DNA of 64,000 nt from Cololabis saira (taxonomy: Eukaryota > Chordata > Actinopteri > Beloniformes > Belonidae), in assembly GCF_033807715.1 (NCBI RefSeq), contig NC_084592.1, positions 26,573,501 to 26,637,500 on the forward strand, in the 5' to 3' direction. Both the position numbers and the translations under genes were made by a program. This document shows, piece by piece, positions 44,151 to 58,000 of the stretch; position 1 is the stretch's first letter, and each line of letters opens with the position of its first letter. The notes under the pieces were generated by a model, which had not been told where the DNA came from, made no database searches, and saw only the letters and a program-made list of their open reading frames with translations.

Positions 44151-44557
44151 TAGATGAACTTCCAGTGCACTTGTAGATAGGTTAAGCCTCTGTGTGTGCG
44201 TGTGTGTGTGTGTGTGGATGGGGGGGTCATTGAACTGTGTTTTTCAAATGAGTGTCATTCTCGTGAGATGCGTCCCGTGAGACTTCTCTTCATGAGTGTA
44301 ACTCTCCTAGGATCTCTTTCTGCAAGGCTTCTCTTGTAGAAAGAGAAGAAGACAGCCAGCCTTTGAAGGAGATGGACCGAAATATCTTTAGTTTTAAAGT
44401 TATTGTGACTGCTGCTACCACGGTTGCAAAATAAGCCCCAATCCCAATACACCCTCTACTTTTCTTCACTAGCCCTACTTTCTACCACTAGCCCTCCCTC
44501 ACTACCACTACCCCTAAAAAAGAAGGGACAGATTTTAGGGCACTTGAAATCTTCCCA

Positions 44558-45292
44558 GGGCCCTGTCCCAATACTCCCCCTACTCCTACTTTCAGCACCA
44601 CCCCTAAAATCAGGAAGCAGAGAGCCAAAAGCTGTTTTAATTTCAGCTGTAGCGCTGTTAATATGCCACTTTATTAAGTTTTAATATTTTTTCAGCCGTA
44701 AAAGTAACCGTTAAGATCCCCAACCTGGGCTCAGTTTGTCCAAATAACGCCTGTTAAGAAATCTGACCCGACGTTTTCGGAGATGAGAAGAGCCGCCGGC
44801 TCGGAGCAGCAGCAGCCGGAGTACAGACGTGATCGCCCTGCGCCGTCGTCCCAGGGGAGAAACCTGCAGCTCCGTTGAGAATTACCGCTGGCTGGTTTAA
44901 TAGATGAAATCTAACAGTTGTAGCTACGCCTGTTAAGAAATGTGCTCCTAAAATTTCAAGATTTCTGCCTGCCGGCTCCGGAGCTGATTTATGGGTCCGC
45001 GTTAAATCAACGCAGAGCCTACGGCGTAGGTTACGTAACCTATGTCTGCCATGTTTTTTTTTTTATTCAGTCCGCAAATGACGACGAAAAGCATTCTGGG
45101 ATATTTTTCTGGCCCTAGATCAACTAGTGAGCATCGGAAATCCCTCGATCTGTAGGGACAGATTCATATCATAGCCACTACACTAGTTTTCTTCACTACC
45201 CCTAGGTGAAACGAGGAATTGGGACACCACTACCCTCAAAATTTAGGGGTAGGGCTGAAAACTAGGGGTAGGGGGAGTATTGGGACAGGGCC
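44558..45292. mobile_element. DNA transposon/MITE with about 53-bp inverted repeats, class unresolved
   Basis: The left 44558-44610 and the reverse complement of the right 45239-45292 both read GGCCCTGTCCCAATACTCCC then CCTAC, diverging only slightly to the CCCCTAAAAT block. The interior holds no transposase. It contains a module (44984-45040) shared with the Kolobok-like element at 29.8 kb. A further diverged copy of the left end lies just outside, 44434-44515 (CCCAATCCCAATACACCC). No clear target duplication. Confidence 0.65.
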
Positions 45293-45559
45293 TAAGTCAG
45301 AGGATGAACGATCATTTAACTGATCATATGGTTTGGTCTGGTGACCAACTACGTCACATCCAGTGATTTTGGCGAAGTGAAAATGCGCCTAACTGGACTA
45401 TCGACACATATGAAAAACCACCTCGTTAGTGTAAAAAGTTTTTTTGCGACTTTTGACAGTTTTTTCGAATTCTAGGTGTTCCAATTAAAGTTTTTTCTTT
45501 GTTGATGATATTTAGGTTTTAGTGGTGATGGAAACTCATTAAGGTGCTTCTGTAAGATT

Positions 45560-45717
45560 ATTAATGATGTCTTTCCTCGTTGGCATTGTGTTAACACATA
45601 CTTGAACACTCCAAACAGGAAAACTACAAAAATGTCCACTTTAGTAGAGATGGTCCCATTTGCTGATGATACATTAGTCAAATATTTTTCAGTACACAAA
45701 GAAACTTTGTAATAGGT
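45560..45717 (+). pseudogene. Possible short LINE reverse-transcriptase fragment
   Basis: The plus strand reads IINDVFPRWH, then about 25 residues later VPFADDTLV (45652-45678). The spacing between the IND and FADDT blocks is right for a LINE RT, but the stretch between them is not convincing and no other block is seen. Confidence 0.3.
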
Positions 45718-48700
45718 CATGTAGTCTCTTTCATTTGAATTATTTATATAATTGTTAGACCAGGCAAAGAGAAGAGCATTTTTATTTTTGTTTGTTTTGG
45801 GTGCTAAAAAAATAATGCTTTCTTTTTTTAATATGACTTTTTAGTACAACTGCTTAATTTTGAGTGACATATTTGGCCTTTTTTCCTTTAGTTGAGGTTA
45901 GTGCGTTGCATCTAAATGAAGAACCATTGGCACAATTTAAAACAGCTCATGCACTCATCCTTTTCAATTCTGCCCAAATAGAACAATGAGAGGAGGATCA
46001 TGATGGAGAAGGCAAGTGGCTCAAAGGTGCATTGACATTTTTCTTTAAACAATGCGTCCATCATGCATGCACACACATCACTCTTCTTTGCTAGTTAAAT
46101 AGTTTGTATATACGGCTTTATTTCCTTTATGGGCCTGTTTAAAGTTGCACCAGGGTTAATTTTCAGTCTCTTACTATTCAGAGCTCAAACATATTTCAAC
46201 CTTTCTAGTTACTTTAACGTAACACTTTGCAGGGAACTTATGACTGTAATCAAATCAGTCTTTCATAAATGTTGTTCAATGAATCCTGTGCTAAAGGAGA
46301 TAAGGAAAATCCATCTACTAAAGACTTTTGACAGATTTTCCTTGAGGACTTCTGCGTATTTGGCTGCATTAACTTTCCCACACTTTAGTCTCTGGTCCTG
46401 CTGCATAATAGAACCAATCCAATACCAGTGCTTCTTTACAGACATGTTTTGTTTGTTTGTTTGTCTAATAACTGTTTAAATTATATTCAATACTAACCTT
46501 TTATGAATGTCTTTATTCTTATCACCATCATAGTTTACCCGTAGTCTCCTTTGGCTTAACCTTTTACTATTTGGTGACTTCAGTAGATGTGCATACACTG
46601 TAAAATACTGACAAAACTTACTAAAGCAAAAAGATCTAGTAATATACTTTGATCAAACTTATTTTTTTTGCGTGTCCTATAAAGGGTTAATAAACTTATC
46701 CTCTTTCACATGATGGCTACTGGAAAGCTCGATAAGCTAGCTTGTGTTATAATTATCTACATTCGTGCCAACTCTGCAAACAGCAGCCTTGCTAAATGAG
46801 GAGTTTTACTGGTTTTTCCAAGAAAATAACTGCACACTGCTGATAGCCTAATGCTAATGCTGGGTAGCAAGCTTAGCCCAGCAACTCATGTTCCATCACT
46901 CTGTTTTTCTGTTTGTCTTCCTCTTTGGAATGTCATGAACGGTTTGAAATTTAACCCCGCAAGAGGGTTCAGTTGAACCGGTAATGAAGGTAACTCATAC
47001 TCAGAGTCGGTTACTTCAACTTTACTTTCTGTCTCCTCCCCCTTCATGAAGCTGAAAGTACTGATCCAATTTTTTTTGGGGGGGGGGGGAATTTTGCAAG
47101 GATATAAATACTTGTAGTTACAGATCTCCTTCGTTTCAACAGAAGCAAGTATTTCCGATGCTGGTATCGGAATCGGAACAATTGGAAGCATCTCCACACA
47201 AACATGGTACACTACGGTATTCCTTAAAAAAAATAAATGAATAAATAAAAATGTAATAATCACAGAATCCTTTTTATTCTGAGTTGTGTCGTTATTGTTT
47301 GGGAAACCATATATGTTTAAAAAAGAAAGGTTTGTATAGATGCTCCAGCTGCTGAGCTGGAATGTTCTTCCATCACTTTCACGAGAGAGCGAGAGAGGAA
47401 AAGAAAGCAATCTTGGAGTGATTGGTTCTTCTTTACCTCACTGACCTCGGGCCTAAATGCTTTATTTAGCAGTCTGTTTGGAAATTTAGTTTAAGTCTTT
47501 AAATTACACATGAATTCTTATACGTCTTTAACCTCATGTAAAATAACCATATAGGGGATATATTTCTGATCTCGGAGGACCACATACTGAAGTGATACAA
47601 TTCTGAACTGAAAATCCACACAGCCTTAAATAAAATACATCTTACATCTGGCTTGTGAAAACATTTGTAAATTCTTTCTAAAAACACAATTTCACACAGA
47701 GCGCTAAAAGATATGTTTTAATAGTGCACAGAAGTATGAAAACAGACTTGGAAAAACAGAATTATTCAAGAGCTCTGGTTAATGAAAGGAAGTTAATATG
47801 ACCGGCTTTTTGAAGCTAACATTTTGATTGTAGACCATCTTCATTATTGACTTTGAAACAAAAAAAGGCTCAAACAACAAAAGCAAGGCAAATAACCTGA
47901 GAAGGAAAATAATAATAATCGTGATTCCACAAGCAGCATTAATAAAACATGAAATAAATGGAAATAATTCACTTATAAGACAGGAAACATTACCTCATAC
48001 AAATTAACCCTCTCTAAAAGAAAATAAATCGTTATCACCTGAAAATATGACAGAAGGTGGAATAACACAAGTGCCCAACATTTTTGGATAATTTAAAATG
48101 CTCAACGTGTTAATTTACTCTCTTTAATAATTTCTTCCACTTCGTACAGCCGTTTTAATAAGTGCAAACAGAAACTGTGACACTGTCCACATGTCTAGAT
48201 GAGTAGAATAACATTTACATTTAATGCTTACATACTAGACTACACAACAATGCAAAGAGAAGTGCTTCTTGTCATCACATGAAATCACAAGCAAAGCAAA
48301 TAAATGTTTTCTGTTTCGGTTTTTCTGTAAGAAAAAGAATCACATTGCACAGCATATCTGCTGCGTTATAATCTCATTTCAAGTAAAAGAGAATTTGGCT
48401 GAATTGTAACCTCAAGGAGGAATGATTTACACTGATACATAAATATATCCTCTAAATAATTCTGTAGTGGTCATTTGAAATAAAACAGCAATACATGTTG
48501 CACTGTGCACAGTACAGACAGCTATTCTGAAAAGATAAATCTTCATTCAAGCAGACAGTTATTGCAGCTTAATGCTTTTGCAGCTTATAGCAGGAGGCTT
48601 ACTGTCCTGTTCATGTTTGAACACACAAACGAAGCTTGTGCTTCTATCCCAGATTGAACTCGGGATCCAGCACCGACAGAGAAACAGCGGGCAAACAAGA

Positions 48701-51700
48701 AAGTTGACATGAAGAACTAAAAAACATTCTTTCCAGCTGTTGAATTGTTTCATTTTTCTTTTTGGAGAACTTCAGACTTATACAAGGTTGGTTGAAGAAA
48801 AGAAAATCACAACAGGTCCCCTGTGGAACAGCAAGGGAGATATTTTTGTCTTGAGAAAAGTTATAAAGGTAATAAAAAGAATCCCATAACAGAAACAGAC
48901 GTCAGTCTCCCAAGCTGCCCACGGAGGGTGCCGTGAACTGATGAGTCTTTGTTCTGGCTGTTTATTGGTTGAGAAAAGGGTATGGACAAACGGCCCGACA
49001 AAGGAGCTTCACAGGGATGAAACAAAAAAAAACCCTTGCTGTAAATCCAGAAAGATTGACAATTATACATAAAGACTTAGTTCTAAAATTTCAAATGCTG
49101 AAAGTAGAGGTGATGTTTGAGGATTTCTTTATGCATTAAAAACTTTCACTTCAAAAGCAAACTTCTTCTTGTACACAGTATGGGTCTGACAGATTGTCAT
49201 TGATCAAGATGTACACACTTTACAAACACGCAGCAGAGTTTCTGAAGGTCTGTGAACGACCAGAACAATGTCCAACAACTCACTGATGACATAAATCCAG
49301 CTTTGTAAAAAAAACAAAAAAAAAACAACAACATACAAATCTTCTCTGCCTGTTAGTGTTGTGCTGAAGCTCAACATGTACCATTTCATTTGTTTACGGG
49401 AAAACTGCAGTAATTACCATCGATGTCCAGCACCCTCTTGTTCCATAATGTTTATTTAAACAAAAACTAAGTGAGAACTGAAATTCCACCTCAACTGACA
49501 GCGCTGGAAAAAAAAAAAAAAAACCCAGCTTGCTGAAATGGATACGGGTGAGTGCGTCCGTCTCAAAAAATAAATAAAATGAACAAATAGCAGTGATGAG
49601 TTCAATGTCTCTGAAAGCCTCCAGATTAGTCAGCTCTGTGAGATCCCCCCAGACCACCTTTGGATACAGAAAAAAAAAATTGAGAAAAACAGGAACTATC
49701 TAAAAAGGGGAAAAACCGAATGCAATGATTCGAAAAGTCATGAGCACACACGCACTTCACGGCACAGCGCATCACAGCGCATCACAGAAGCTGCTTCTTG
49801 AACCTCAAAGAGTCTAACATTTAGGCATCTTGTTTACATTTCTGCTTTGCACGACCGTTTTAAATTGCCTTCGTGCATGTAGACAAACTATGGGTCACTG
49901 AAATGGTTTTCACAAGTGGTCTTGAGCTCATGCACTGATTCAGGCTAGAATTGTGCCGGGGACTGCAGATCAAAGATTTTTTTCATTTCATTTTAAAATG
50001 CAGATATTTTTTCAGATTCTCTAAACCTCTAAACAGAACTAGGACCTTCAGATGATGAAATTTCTCATCTCCTCGTGACTTTAAATTGAAAAACATTGCT
50101 ATTCAAAGTACCTCCCACAACTTCCACAACTTTATAACTCATATATACGACTTCTCTGTAGGATTCTCTTTTTGAATCTGCTCATGATAGATAAGTTGTG
50201 AGATTGATCAGGTTTCTAATTTTTGGTATTTTTGTTGTGATACTTTTTTTTTCTATTTGAATTTTGAGATGTTGTTGGCATTCGGAAAAAAAGTAAATTA
50301 GTAAATATCTTTCAAACCAAAATGCACACTTATTTTGTGTCTATGATGTTTACATTTAAATATAGGTTTTAAAATCTGCAATTCATTGCAAAGAGATGCA
50401 ACTTTTTTTCTGAAAACAGAGATGTAGGGAGAAAAAAACTGAATAAACACAAGAGAAAAAGATACTCATATAGTTATGTGCTCTCTTCTTTAATGTAAAA
50501 AACCTGCTGCCCACATTACCCACAATGCAACTTGACTGCCTAAAGTGCAGTTCCCCGCTGTCCACCTAAGAAACTGACCTTTAGCAGAAGTGAGACGTAG
50601 GCAACAGCAGCCTTGAGGCCGTTTCTTTCTCACCTCAAACACACCTCAAACTTTTTATCTTTGAAATTGAGGAAAACTCATCTTATTTTACACAGCCTTC
50701 ATACAACTATTTTTTTCTTTTTCCTACAGACAGAACTACATCCCACAAGTTCAAATATATTATTTTTTAGATTTTAGTCCAAGAGCTTAGAAAAGTTATT
50801 ATCTACACAATCAAAATAACATATTATTACAATTTTCTTTTAAAGATCAGTGCTGACAGTGAATGACATATGCAACAAGCCCTGATAAAGATATTAGATC
50901 ATATCTGTCACATCTCCATTGACAAGTTAAGTGCAATAGTAAATAACTTACATGATATAATAATACATGTCTGGAGTTAAAACCACATTTTCATCTATAA
51001 TTGGTTATTGATCCCAAGTCTTGCTTGTTCTGCTAATTCAATAGTTTTCAGATTTCTTTTTAAGTAATATTAATAAAGAGTGTCCCACTGCTGTGCCTCA
51101 AGCAAAGCTGTAATTATTCAAGACACTAATGTGTCTTAATCTTTTGAGTGACTGCCAAAACACGGAGTCATTTTCTATGCCTCAATGTTAAACATCAAGT
51201 TTAACATTGAGCCACCAGTATTCATGATGAACATTTGTGGTCGATTTGACAAAAGAAATGAGCAATCCTTTTTTTGGCCCTACTGATATGCACACATTAG
51301 CTTTTCCTAGCATTAACATCTCCACAGGACACTAAATAACCACGAGACAAGTATATGCATGTCCAGAATTGCTCTGTTTTCGACCCCCAATATCATCTCT
51401 ATTAGAAAGCACATGCTGGGTTTAGAATACCTTTCTCCCCTTGGTGGCAATTACTTTGTGCGATTAGGCAGATGAGAAAAGTTTGACTAAACCTATGAAT
51501 ATTAAGGAGAGGAATGACTTCACCGAGATGCAAACTTGGTGGAGTGGGTGGCTAATCTTCAGTCTAAAACATTTACGAGTTGAACATCCTGTCATGCTTA
51601 TCATCTGTCTCTCTTACTCAACAGCACATCCAAACATTGATGCTGTCTGGAAAAGCCGGACATTTGTTTAACACAACTGACTCTGAAACTCAGCCACTGT

Positions 51701-52012
51701 TGTGAAATCTTCCAATGAGCCAAAACAGCCACAACGTTTGGTTGAAAACTGGCTAGTGTGTTTGTCACTACCCAACTACCTTCTTCAGTTTAGATTCATT
51801 GTTAACAAGTGCCTTTCTTATTCTGTATTAAGTGTATTAAAGATTTGTTTTTGTTATCCGACACACTAAAAGTAGCTTTCAATTCACCCATCGGATTTAT
51901 GCAACTTCCATGAAAACACAACTTGTATTTACGGCACATTTTCAAACACACCAGCCGACAACACGCACGCAGGGGTGTGAAAGGGTTGAGTGACCACTTA
52001 CCTTTTGTTTGG
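45718..52012. other. Intergenic region and probable SLC35F5 3' UTR; no other gene seen
   Basis: AT-rich sequence between GPR39 and SLC35F5. The right part should contain the SLC35F5 3' UTR on the minus strand. Possible minus-strand AATAAA signals occur, for example near 49453 and 48962, but its end cannot be fixed by eye. G/T and A homopolymers lie at about 47072-47090 and 49508-49523. ORFs here, including 46886-47410, show no domain. Confidence 0.45.
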
Positions 52013-52094
52013 TCACGAACAGAAGCTTCCTTCACTGGGGGAGACGGTGTGCAGAGGAATAAGGCTTTCATATTGCTCACAGTCTTCCGGCAGT
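52013..52094 (-). CDS. slc35f5: slc35f5 last coding exon (residues 456-482 and stop)
   Basis: Acceptor CCCCAG. Encodes [20 protein letters not shown] then EGSFCS and TGA at 52015-52013. Aligns with the VPEDSEQCESLISMHSVS tail of the mammalian protein. A GTAAGT lies 11 bases after the stop. Confidence 0.9.
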
Positions 52095-55000
52095 CTGGGG
52101 AAGCGAGCAGGGTGTCAATCATCATCAAACCTGTCATCTTGACAAACATCATTATTATAATCATCCCTCACTAAAACGCGCGCAAGCATTCACAGAAGAA
52201 GGAGCGTTTAACTGCTGCAGAGAGGTTAGTCAGTCAAGCATGTGCAGCTGATTACAGACTTAACTTAGCAAAGCTGGGACCTACAAATGGGCTCCATTAT
52301 GCTTGTGAGAATGTCGGAGAAGAAAAGAATGAGTGTGTGACAGTCGATTTCTTTTTAATAGGTTTCTCATCATAACGTAAGGAAACAACAATACAAAAGT
52401 TCAATTTCTTTTTAACTACTTAAAAGCTTTAACCTTTTAAAAGGACCACTGACCACCTTTCATATTTTACCAACAGCTGACTCGCCGCAGGATTTTAATG
52501 CATTTGTCTGTAGAGACAACTTCTGTCTTGAACTGACAGCAGAAGAAGCATTTCCGCCCATTAAGCATGTGTGTCTGTATGGAGGCGTTTTATAAATAAC
52601 ATCAGAACATTTCCAAGGAGATGCAGTGAAAGACATCAGAAAATTACTGAACCAAATAAGTGCCTAAATGTGATTAATAAGGAAATTGCTGTGCAGATAA
52701 ACTAATGTATTTATTCCATTAAGACTATTATTGCTAAAAGTCAAACTGTCAGTGGCTTGTTTTGTCTGGACATTTAGTAGAGGCTACATTTTCAAGATCA
52801 TATGCAATCTTTTCAAAGAAGATTTTTGATTGTTAGTCTGCCTTTTTCGCTCTCTAGCCACAAATAGGTTTAGATGCTAGAGAGACTGTAGACAGTTGGA
52901 TGATGAAAGACTTTTTGACTCTGTATTGCAGCAGTGGTAACACAAATAAATGTAGGAGATTTCTGGGAAAAAAGGAAACCCCCTGAACTCAAATGGGTCA
53001 CAAGTGGAAGAACTTACAAGTTGAATCATTTTCTGCTTAAATAGCATCAATAATCAATATGACATCAATATGGTAATTTTACTCAATCAAATTGCACAAC
53101 GTGTACCTCTGAATGCGGTGTTTTCTGCAGATGAAGGCATATAACCTTCTCAGCCCCACCAGTACGGGATCCCAGTTGTTGTAGTGGCATAAAAGTGTGG
53201 CAATGAAGAAGGACAGAAAGACGGGCAGGGCCCCCGCAAAAAACAACCATGAAAAACGCACCTGTCAATAAACAAAAATGATATAAGTTTCAGGATCAAT
53301 TTAACTTTTGTAAAATGATTTAGATTTATCAAACTATTAATTAAATACTGACAAATGCAAAGCAGCAGACAACATCTCTAATTTTACTTCAGTGCTCTAT
53401 CATAAATAATGACAACTAAAAAAAACTTAAACTACTCTTCAAAATAAATTCTCTTCAACTTTTGGCTGTTGTTGATTAGAAAAAGAACGTGAACAACCTC
53501 AACTTGCTGTGAAGGGAAACTTACCTTCTGCATGCAAATATCAGCCATAATAGACAGCGGGATGGTGAGGCTCAATGCCAGAGTCCCGATCAGTGATGAT
53601 GTGAGGAAACAGCCCCTGGGGATGGGGGGGGTCAGAACATTTACTCATCACTGTGGACATTTCCACACAAAAAAGTGCTTAGAAAAAGACTGCCAAATGT
53701 TCTGTGATGATTTGTGACTTGAATAAATGATGTATCAGCTGCTCACCAGAGCCAGAGGAACTCTGAGAGAACCGTTCCAATCAGGCCATTGATGAGGATG
53801 TACATCCACACTAGTAGGCTGGGAAGCTCAAAGGCCTCGAAGCCCGTGTAGTGAAGCAGGAGGAAGCCGGGCCACAGCAACAGCAGGTTGAACAGACCCA
53901 CAAACCCTGAGAGACACAAAGCAGCTTCACTGACTCATAGTTCTTATTGAGTACAGGCGTTTGGCTAGTCATGGAGGGATGGGAATATAGAAAAGGACTG
54001 AGGGATAAAATTAACTGCAACACATGAACTGCTTACCAAAAAACATTGGAATGTCGAGCTTGTCCTCTCGATCCACCCGTCTCTTTATCATCACAATGTA
54101 GACGGCATACAGCATCGCCCCGGCCAGGGACCACAGAGAACCTTCAGAAAGGTTTCCCTCAATTACACTTGGAAAGAAGGTTTCGATGTATGCTAATCAA
54201 ACACTAATACACAGCTCATAATAAATGTTCACTTCACAGTCAGTAATTAAATGAAGAGAAAGCTGTTTCTATGGATACCTATGGCACCTTTTCCATCAGG
54301 GCTGTCCATGCTGGAGAGACTGACAAGAGCTACACCTCCCATGCTAAAGAGAAGAGATCATTAATGTTGCTAATTAATATGAAAAATGAATTGCTTATCA
54401 CAAATAAATAAAAACAATCAATGGCACATTATTAGTTTAATTAAATTGACTCCACTACACTAAACAATTTCGGTAAAATTAAGCAGAAAATTAAATCAGC
54501 TATGCATAAAGCAATAACATCTGCCTGCCAGCACCTCGGAAAAGCTGCAAAGAACCCTTTAAAGTTTTAACAGACACAATATTAACAAACTAGGATTGCT
54601 GTCTCAAAGATGCATGCCTCTGCTAATTAGCTATGTTGTTATTTATATCCAAGTCTGTTCAGAGTCTGACGGGTATTACAGAAACCAGGTTTCACCTCTT
54701 ACCTGGAAATTCTAATTCAAAACCATTTGGAAGTTGAATTTTTATATATTATTTTCACTCTTTGCAACATCCATTTAAATTGCAATTAAAACAAAATAGC
54801 TTATGCTACTAAAGAGCATCATAAAAATGACTTCCTGAAAGTAAACGAATAATATAAAATGTCTTCAGATTAATTGTGTATATTTTATTTTATCACAAAG
54901 GATGACCTTTTGGGCATAAAATGTCATCATTTCTGTTACACTCGACCAGTAAAGTCCCACTTAGTATAGGCTAGTTATGTGAAGTGATAAAACTGCGTGA

Positions 55001-58000
55001 CGTCACAAATCAGTCAGCGAAGCCTGAACTGTGACATCATCTCAAAGGTCATCCTTGATGAAGCGTCCACATGCAAAAGGCTTTAAAGTTACATTAACAC
55101 CTTATATATATTCAAACATCATGTTACTTGTTAGACTAGGACAAATCGGCTCAAATCTCAAATCTCAAAAAGGGAGCTGGTTACTAGAAATATATTTGAG
55201 CTCATGTTTAATGGCTTGGTGGCAACCATGTCTAGGTGGTAAGGCTAAGGTTGACCTCTGCTACCTGTTTTAATCCGCAATAAACATGACTATTTGTATG
55301 ATGTTTTATATTAATTTACATTCTTGTCTTTGATAACTTTGTCTTGATTGCTGTTATGAACAATACAGTTTCTATACTGTATTATTCCCACAGAATCCAT
55401 GAGCTTCTACCTTTTTTGTCAGAGACCCTCTTGTACAATGTTTTGTTTTCTGGTGAAATTAAAGGTTTAACTAACTAAATTAATTAATTAACACACACAC
55501 GTCAAGTTTATCAGAGATTGGATGAATAGTTCCTGTCATTTGACCTAAAAATTCTGATCAGATCATCCATGAATCCAAGTGAGCATTAATGACAAATTTG
55601 AGGACATCGCCTCAAGCGACAGTGCCGTGACAATAATGGGATGTTTGCCAGTGAACCATAATGTCACTGGCCGCAGTCGTCGCCAGCATTAAGGCACAAA
55701 GAGACGTAGTATTTTAATTAAAAGTAGAGGCGGATGTGACTGCTACTGTTTGATTGTTCACAAGAAACGTGGTGAAATGCTGTACCATGTGCAAAGGAGA
55801 AGCCCATTCAATATTAGTGGATCTCAGCATGCAGTCTCTGAACCCTCCTGTTAGCTTTATTTTGAGGTGCTGGAAAGCAGATTTCATTATTTTGAATAAC
55901 CAGAAAACCTCATTGTTAACATATTCTAATTGTTTTTATGATTACATGATGATTTTCATTTCAAACTACACCAAAGGAATTTCTTAAATTCACATTTTGA
56001 AAACACATTCATGCTTTATGGAACAACTTCAGCTCAAAATATATCTTGGTCTTTACCAGGCACAAGGAGAATAAAAAAATAAAAAAATAAAATCAACTTA
56101 GACAAATTAAAAAAAAGGTACAGTCGCAGCTAAGAAATCGCCACTTTGAGAGAACTTCAGTGTGAGTGGGTAAAAGTAAAATCAGTATGATGAATAAAAT
56201 ACACGGCTAACAATAAGTACTAATAAGTAGTGATGTCCCGACCCGATCATGTGATCAGGCCAAATTTCTGATCATGTAATTTTAAAATGATTGGATGATA
56301 CATTTGTAAATCACTAAATTACATTATTCATTTATTTATTTAATGTCCATCAATAAGTTTTACCGTTAACAATTCCAATTATATCAGGCACAGTGTAGGC
56401 ATAACCTTCCACCTAGTGTAGCAGTGCTAGCTTAAGAGCTGACATCCGTGTTGCCAACTTAGTCACGATATATTAGTGAGATTTCAGTACCTTCCAATGA
56501 CGTTTGTGTAAAAAAAAAAGCAACTGAAGACCTTTATAGACTCTAACTTGAAGGTTCGTATTGTTCTCACTCCTCTCAGTGAGCAGCCCATGCTGCTGTG
56601 GGCCCTAAACCAAAGAGCTCTCGGCTGCAGTCGCAACAGCAGACGTCCATCTCTCCACATCCAGACTGCCAATGAATTGCACATCCTCAAATTCAAAGCT
56701 GGCTGATCTTGAAATAGCCGTTGAATAATAAACAGCTAATTAATTATTCATGCCCAATTCCAATTAAAGTATTTATTAGAATAAAAATTAAATTGTGCTG
56801 TACGAGCTTATAGTTAGGACAGGGGGGGAAGGATTGGAATTGTGACATAATTTTTTTTTTTTTTTTTTTAAAGAATCAAGAAAAGAAAGATCATTTGTAG
56901 ATCCAAACATATTTATATCGTATCGAGCAAACTTGATGTGGGCTTGGGATATCAGAAGTGTCTGCAATTTGGAAATGTTTCTATTTTGGACAGTGAATGC
57001 AGTGCTACGGAAATTGGCAAGACAGAAAATATAGAGCTGCTTAATTGTTTTTAAACTATTTTATGTGAATCACCAAACGATTGGATCGGGGCATGGTATC
57101 AACCGATACCCCAAAATCAAATGACAGACTCAGACTTGGGAGCAAAAGAATGTGATCGGGACATCCATACTAATAGTAAAAAGATTATTATAAACAGACC
57201 CATGCATAAACTTGAATACTTTTAAAGGAGGAAATGCAACACCATCAAGCAGGTCAACACTTACTGTGTTCCTCTAAATTAAAAATGGCATCAAAAACTT
57301 AAAAATGTCAATGCAATTGTAGAAAACAGCATCATAACTATAAAGACTAAAAATGTCTTAACTTGTTGGGCCGTCTCAAATGCCGTTCACTTACCTCAGA
57401 GCCACTGCTAACAGTTTGGACAAAGTGAAACGGTCACTGCTGTTGCTGGGAAAGATGCCTGCCAAGATCAGTGTAAAGAGACCTGGAGGAGGAATCATGA
57501 TATGATACAGTTCAGTCACAAAACTGACAATCAAAGAACAGAGTAATGATTAACATGTAACAGCGATAAACTATCAATTAAAGACTAATTTCTTGGGTTA
57601 ACTAAAACTGTCAAGAACTTTGTAGACAAAGAGAAATAAATAACCACCTGAGGTGGATGACAGAATGTTGACGATTGCAACCTGCGTGTCAGACAGGGCT
57701 TCTTGGTATGAGAGGTTAGCCAGGAACCACTAGAAGACAAACAGCAATGTAGAAATGTAACATGTTGCAACTGAATTTGAATTCAACTCACTGATTAAAC
57801 CTCTCAAGCTCTAATCTATTTTGAAATTCGGAATAAAGTATCTGTCAGCTTGAATTTACACTGATTAAATACACAGGTTTTTACACAGGTGTTGTAGTAG
57901 TCATCTGGAGAAGAGGGAAGTGATGTATGAGCCGCTCCCACACACAAACAACTTTCCTGTTTCCATGGTTATTCATTATAAGAGATGGTAAAAAGTGCCA

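Noticed and set aside
54142..54278. U12-type intron in slc35f5 (donor GTATCC)
   Set aside because: The donor continues ATAG rather than TTT and no TTCCTTAAC branch site is seen near the acceptor.
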